From NCBI GenBank assembly GCA_964526285.1, contig CAZGIW010000008.1, positions 1-64,000 on the forward strand: a stretch of DNA of 64,000 bases. The letters run 5' to 3'. Position numbers and translations under genes: made by a program. Source of the DNA: CAYMAZ01 sp964526285. GTDB lineage: Bacteria; Bacteroidota; Bacteroidia; Bacteroidales; DTU049. Shown here piece after piece: positions 62,701 to 64,000 of the stretch. The stretch's first letter is position 1. Each line of letters starts with the position of its first letter. The notes beneath the pieces are model-generated. The model was not told where the DNA came from, searched no databases, and saw nothing but the letters and a program-made list of their open reading frames with translations.

Positions 62701-63998
62701 GTAATATAATTTACTTTGGTTTCAGTATCTGCCCCATAACTATTTGAAGATGTCAATGTTACAGTATATTGACCCGGGTCAATAAAAGTAATCTGGGGAT
62801 TTCTTTGATTGGATGTAGCAGGAAATGCCCCTGTTATTGTCCATGTCCATTGATTTGGTCCATTTGTAGAAAGGTCAGTAAACTGAACTGTTGTGCCTGC
62901 TACAATATTTGTTTGGTCAGCCACAAAATCAGCAACGGGAGGTGCACTCACCCATGTGGGATCCCAACCGTCCAGAAAAGCAGGGTCTGTTCCTGCTGGA
63001 TCAAGCCAGGGACGCAGCTGAACATCAGATGTAGTGCCATTGGAAATCCAATGGTAATCAAATTTTCCGTAGAAGTCTGCAGAAGTTGGTGATGCACAAG
63101 TGGAAGATCCTCCTGTCAATGTACCAACCTGTCTGCCATGCTGATTAAAAATCGGAGATCCTGAAGATCCTCCTTCTGTTACACCCCATCCGTTAGGATT
63201 GGAAGACCATACAACACGCCATGCAGAATTTGTAGCCATAACATCTCCTCCAATATTCGGAGTAGAAGATGTCAGTTGAGCTGTAAATGTAGAAATCTTT
63301 TTCACATCACCGGCAGGGTGATGAATGCTTGCTCCTGATGTGGCACCAACTGTTGATCTGTCCCAACCATTGTAAAACGGACTATATGAAAGAGGAACAT
63401 TTGAGTTTAATTCAACTAGCTGAAAATCAGACCCATTCAAAATTTCATACCCTGACCTAAGAACACACCCTGTCATCATATCTGATGTGGGAGGAGTACC
63501 TGAACCACAATTTGGTCTTTCATAATTGAAATAAAACTGCCATACATTGTGATCTGCAGCTGAAGCTACACCCCCGCAATGATAAGCTGTTAAAAAATAG
63601 GGAACCCCATTTTGAAGCGTATTATTAACAAGAGTTCCTGAGCAATAGTACCAACTAGCCCCTTCACGGAATACCATATGAGCAACACCTCTTTTCTGGT
63701 CAGTATAATTGTCTCCAACAGGGGAACATACAATATCTACCTGACAAGCTTGAGATGCTCCTGTTGCTGGCCTTGACTGATCAAAATATGTATAAACATC
63801 TTTATACATGTACATAAGCTCATCAATTCTGAAGTTAGTTTGAGGCTGATAGTTTGTAACAGGCACACCACCTGTTCTTAAAACAAATTCATTATATCCG
63901 GCATCAGGGATCCTGTCAATCAGATGACCTCCTGCTCCTTTCTCGATATATTCAATGATGATTGTAGATGATGGCAACAACCTGGTGCTAAACATCAT
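50718..63998 (-). CDS. Giant secreted lysyl-endopeptidase-like protease with 34 tandem Ig-like repeats and T9SS domain (N-terminus outside window)
   Basis: At least 4426 residues; no signal peptide is visible, so the gene continues past the right edge. Residues 110-340 are a trypsin-fold protease of the lysyl endopeptidase type: His140 in LTAYHCG, Asp191 in GSDFQLVEL, Ser279 in GGSSGSPIF, and SIHHPAGDVKKIS. Then come a PKD domain, a jelly-roll stretch with DNRPNIRITFD, an anchor-J/MAM-like domain (IIYFEGFEE to MAIDDISIVDD), two PKD domains and another beta region. From about 1245 to 4256 there are 34 repeats of about 89 residues with the pattern TEICLG-TGTLTLSGHTG-W-GGW-THSETP-YRAVVQSG-C. A final PKD domain (YLWDFGDGNSST) and a T9SS type A sorting domain (IYPNPSDDGKF, IVIYDITGRIIYSE) close it. 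It is likely a surface-attached or secreted adhesin-protease. Confidence 0.88.
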   Translation of the reverse strand: MMFSTRLLPSSTIIIEYIEKGAGGHLIDRIPDAGYNEFVLRTGGVPVTNYQPQTNFRIDELMYMYKDVYTYFDQSRPATGASQACQVDIVCSPVGDNYTDQKRGVAHMVFREGASWYYCSGTLVNNTLQNGVPYFLTAYHCGGVASAADHNVWQFYFNYERPNCGSGTPPTSDMMTGCVLRSGYEILNGSDFQLVELNSNVPLSYSPFYNGWDRSTVGATSGASIHHPAGDVKKISTFTAQLTSSTPNIGGDVMATNSAWRVVWSSNPNGWGVTEGGSSGSPIFNQHGRQVGTLTGGSSTCASPTSADFYGKFDYHWISNGTTSDVQLRPWLDPAGTDPAFLDGWDPTWVSAPPVADFVADQTNIVAGTTVQFTDLSTNGPNQWTWTITGAFPATSNQRNPQITFIDPGQYTVTLTSSNSYGADTETKVNYITVSALPPLPPTNPLIIGTGTVGSLYPMGCNSRNTAQAKFVRSASIYTAAEIGGGGQISSLAWYANVSQADLRTVKIYMKHTTASTLTSTTVDNIISDAVLVFDGTYTPNAVGWHDLVLNNSFIYNGIDNLMVIMLANHDLNNADRTSDWRFTASTNRHQRWNGNTAPTGNGTIDNNRPNIRITFDPILAPVADFTLPNIIYFEGFEEATTDGSLPAGWTQKRTTNLNDNPVTDAVAPMWFNNSANYGFAAWQDYVHTGVGSMATGYTAPDFTWAISPDIVLPNTTGLELRYWTWWFSDASWQTNYYVKVLADGVWTTIQSNLGSAANTNEYVSEVVLSLAAYQNKTIKIAFVYQYTDGYQMAIDDISIVDDAIPTHVTLFEGESTTFYDASTNNPIVWSWQLPGGTPGTASDQNPTIQYNVAGWYDVSLTAANAAGSDTETKTNYVEVVGRPPVSDFYGTGNLKTVNYQPFIPLGGTVEYFDESIRIPATWTWTFDGGTPGSHSGQTPPIITYNTLGNHNTTLYTANLHGNDTKTDTGYVVVGGTQYITNWYETDGLAVYNWTNGLIPGHGSDGTYQIYKYADFFTNSYAGEISNIDIAINSAQGVGKNVSITIWDGSTGSPGTVLWTTTLPITDFVEGSYNTIPVSPVVNVTGDFFVGYELNYDAGHNYTTHQFCSFITQFRGDGNPNSAWISIGTATPGDWFSLFDVFGENGSILIEPEFTYASVGPVATVSATPGCATGTVRVTSSENTNQTFHLTDDVGTILDSWTGNAQFRDFTGLANGTYRGQVVVGVQTSPLSAAVVLTNDPATVGGNVNGVNAEICLGSNTGTLTLSGHTGSVLRWQRQLNGGGWNDIAHTATTYSEVPASAGNWEYRAEVQSGSCPAAFSTAFTVLVHPATVAGSVSGVNSEICLGQSTGTLTLSGYTGSVVRWERRYNAGAWQNITNTNNIHSETPGAAGTYEYRAVVQSGTCTALNSASYTITVHPVSVGGSVTGTNTEICLGSATGTMTLSGHAGSIVRWERNIDGGGWTTIANTTTTHSETPGTAGSYQYRAVVKSGSCAETFSAAHTITVHPVSVGGTLNGVNTEICLGANTGTMTLSGHTGSVVRWQRRIDGGGWTNIANTTTSHSETPVLAGVYDYRVEVRSGNCTSVYSSLHTITVHPASVGGSVSAAATQICLGASTGTLTLSGHTGSIVRWERNIDGGGWTSIANTTTTHSETPGTAGSYQYRAVVQSGSCAETFSAAHTITVHPVSVGGTLNGVNTEICLGANTGTMTLSGHTGSIVRWQRRIDGGIWTNIANTTTTHSETPGTAGVYDYRVEVRSGNCTSVYSSLHTITVHPASVGGSVTAAATQICLGASTGTLTLSGHTGSIVRWERNIDGGGWTSIANTTTTHSETPGTAGSYQYRAVVQSGSCAESYSATHTITVHPVTVGGAVNGPNTQICLGESTGTMTLSGHTGSVVRWQRQLNGGGWTNITNTTTTHSEIPASEGLWEYRTEVQSGNCASEYSVVFAITVNPGSAGGTVSGANTEICLGLETGIMTLSGHTGTIVKWQKQLNGGGWTDISNTNTTYNETPLTAGVWEYRAVVQSGLCPEAYSTLHTITVYPVTVAGAVNGATTEICMGDPTGVMTLSGHTGSVVRWQKRVDGGVWTSITNTNTTYSETPSGTGVWDYRAEVKSGTCSNDFSTAHTITVYPATVAGSVTGVNSEICLGSSTGTMTLGGYSGTITKWQRSIDGGVWQDIAHVAATYSETPATAGIYEYRAAVQSGICGEAFSTSHSIEVHPLTVGGSVSGATTEICLGSSTGTMTLSGHTGTVVRWERSIDGGAWQNIVNTTTTHSETPGTAGNYQYRAVVQSGSCAVEYSSAHAMTVYPATVAGSVIGASTEICLGSATGTLTLGGYTGNIVRWQRQHNGGGWVNIVHTAATYSETPALSGVWEYRAVVQSGVCAEAFSAAHSITVHPVTVGGSVSGATTEICLGASTGAMNLTGHTGSVVRWERSIDGGAWQNITNTTTTHSATPGTPGVYQYRAVVQSGTCAVEYSSAHTITVYPATVAGSVTGASTEICLGSATGTLTLGGYTGNIVRWQRQHNGGGWVNIVHTAATYSETPALSGVWEYRAVVQSGVCAEAFSAAHSITVNPLTVGGSTSTGIVQIFIGQPTDNITLSGHTGSVVRWQKRHDGGPWTDIPFTGTVFSETPNLIGFWDYRAVVQSGVCSEEFSTFVQIEVLPSDAGGVIGGNSPICLGSNTGIMTLTGYSGSIVRWEKRVDGGAWSPIAHTLDTYSEVPSSSGIWDYRAVVFTTVELFSAPATIEVNPLTVGGTISGVADVCLGNTTGNLTLSGHTGTILKWQRQYNGGGWVDITHTGTIYSEVPALAGNYEYRAQVQSGVCAADFSTVHMLIVHPVTVGGNVTGVETEICIGSNTGTLTLGGYTGSIVKWQVSVDGGAWTDIAHTGATYSEVPASSGTYAYRAVVQSGSCGTANSTAHTITVHPATVAGAVTGPNTEICLGASTGTLTLGGYTGTILNWQVSVDGGAWTNIAHTNPTYSAVPGAAGTYAYRAVVKSGVCGEENSAEHTITVYPPVAGGNVTAATTEICLGQPTGTLTLSGHSGTIVKWQRQINAGGWVDIPHTGATYSEVPALAGTYEYRAQLESGSCGTAFSGIHTITVYPVTAGGSVSGANTEICLGNSTGTLTLSGYTGTIVKWQKQLNGGGWTDISHTGATYSEVPGTAGVWEYRAEVQSGICGTQFSSAHTITVYPVSVGGNVAGANTEICVGSSTGTMTLSAHTGTIVRWERSVDGGAWQNIVNNSTTHSETPGTAGTYVYRAVIQSGVCNVTYSTTHTITVYPATVAGSVGGTLTELCLGTNTGTLTLSGHTGTIVKWQKQLNAGVWTDITNTTTTYSEVPSSAGTWNYRAVVQSGVCGQLESAMFTITVYPLTVGGNLTGPSTELCLGQSTGTMTLSGYAGSIVKWQVSYNGGMWTDIPHTGATYSETPGLAGTYSYRAQIQSGTCGTALSTAHTITVYPMAVGGTVNPALTNIFLGDPTGTLTLSGHSGTITKWQKQHNGGGWVDITHTGVTYSETPALSGTWEYRVVISSGVCTSQYSSIATVIVDGADPGTLSGGNSPICFGASTGLMSLTGYTGTIIRWEKSLDGGAWMPITHTANFYFETPSAPGTWQYRAVVMGVSEMFSNAVTIVVDPPLNTGTLSGGGTICVGASTPLMTLSGYSENIVKWEYRFNGGTWTDILHTGATYSEVPATAGLYEYRVFVESGSCGTAYSDVVSVTVDPALAAGVLTNGGVTICEGSQTPVLTLTAYSGNIVKWQKSDDGAIWTDISHTSNTYQEIPSSTGTWYYRVVVESGACGTANSTVQFVSVDPATDAGTLAGLNTQICIGAPTGLMTLSGYEGNIVQWQYRFDGGVWTDITHTSSTYNETPLLAGTYEYRVEVQSGVCGAEYSNIWLIDVYPTVVAGFVDGTTSICEGYSTGILTLTGYTGNVVRWQKSDDGVNWTDIAHTADTYSEIPVSAGVWHYRAEVESGTCGSAYSVAAIVTVDETTVAGVLSAVMTDICLGADTDVMTLSAYTGSVVKWQYRVDGGSWIDIAVTNDVYTDTPATSGLYEYRVEVQNGACDELTSNIVAINVHALPVAGTLSASNSAICENESTGLMTVSGYTGTIVQWQKRLNAGTWIDIAHTANTYSEVISTPGTWDFRVEIGSGSCGSTSTNMVTIQVGSTTIPGIIDGNETEICLGESTDIMVVTGFTGSVVGWQKRVNMGAWIDIPMSNSPTYTEVPNQAGTWHYRAIVQSGSCASGYTDPYEIEVFAVPEAEFTYAITNYTVSFINTSTNATSYLWDFGDGNSSTDKHPIHTYTSSGMKTVTLTAYNGICEDEFSLTLSITVSVHEFDNDSYVTIYPNPSDDGKFNISFMVDGKYTEFDIVIYDITGRIIYSENVSNITNGTVHPVSLTDTAAGAYRIRFVSTEGQFEKLLIIQ
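51231..60266 (-). repeat. 34 tandem repeats of about 267 bases inside the giant gene
   Basis: The repeat unit is about 267 bases (89 codons) and codes for one Ig-like bundle with two conserved Cys and three Trp/Tyr positions. Units differ, but a 534-base (two-unit) periodicity is evident: 56285-56530 is almost identical to 56819-57064, and 58475 onward matches 59009 onward. So part of the array grew by duplication of unit pairs. Units 16, 17, 26 and 27 (counted from the N-terminal side) are the most diverged. Confidence 0.85.
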
Positions 63999-64000
63999 TG

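Overview
The window is AT-rich DNA from a member of the Bacteroidota, probably a draft or metagenome-derived genome, because a 100-base N run (31472-31571) sits inside a repeat. The evidence is the -33/-7 promoter form TTTG-N19-21-TAnnTTTG in front of many genes, several type IX secretion (T9SS) C-terminal sorting domains, family-restricted genes (DUF4290, DUF4831, DUF3127, DUF2851), and arrangements common in this phylum: DUF4290-murA, a ZapB-like gene with zapA near rny, and atpD-atpC apart from the rest of the ATP synthase. I cannot name a genus.

Layout. 1-10.8 kb: AAA ATPase, coaE, a sodium:solute symporter, a T9SS cargo, a DUF4831 lipoprotein, and class I and class II fumarases side by side. 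11.1-18.3 kb: four tandem paralogous secreted proteins with a shared N-terminal motif, two ending in a phage-type S74 intramolecular chaperone domain, plus a small secreted protein. 18.3-31.1 kb: T9SS cargo, a possible outer-membrane protein, murA with DUF4290, a UvrD-type helicase, an alpha-oxoamine synthase, DUF3127, atpDC with a YceI lipoprotein, and another T9SS cargo. 31.2-34.1 kb: hairpin-rich repeats around the assembly gap, tRNA-Ser(GCU), rny, zapA and a ZapB-like gene.

34.3-41.7 kb is the most unusual region. Three RHS-core genes start with nearly the same DNA, carry the same inserted beta-rich domain and RHS end-cap, and finish in unrelated C-terminal tips, two of which look like cysteine peptidase folds. 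Each is followed by one or two small membrane, secreted or lipoprotein genes that could be immunity genes. A fourth copy of the conserved start is truncated to 36 codons. The spacing is regular (about 2.3-2.5 kb). It reads as an array of orphan polymorphic-toxin cassettes without the long YD-repeat part of a full RHS protein.

41.9-50.4 kb returns to housekeeping genes: DUF2851, gpmI, pyrC, a polyprenol-phosphate glycosyltransferase, lpxK and a purine nucleoside phosphorylase. From 50.7 kb to the right edge, one giant minus-strand gene (at least 4426 codons, N-terminus outside the window) encodes a lysyl-endopeptidase-like serine protease, PKD and jelly-roll domains, 34 tandem repeats of about 89 residues, a last PKD domain and a T9SS sorting domain.

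Working picture: a Gram-negative, gliding or surface-associated bacterium that puts large repeat-rich proteins on its surface through T9SS and keeps a contact-toxin cassette locus among conserved genes. Function calls rest on motifs read by eye; no database search was made.
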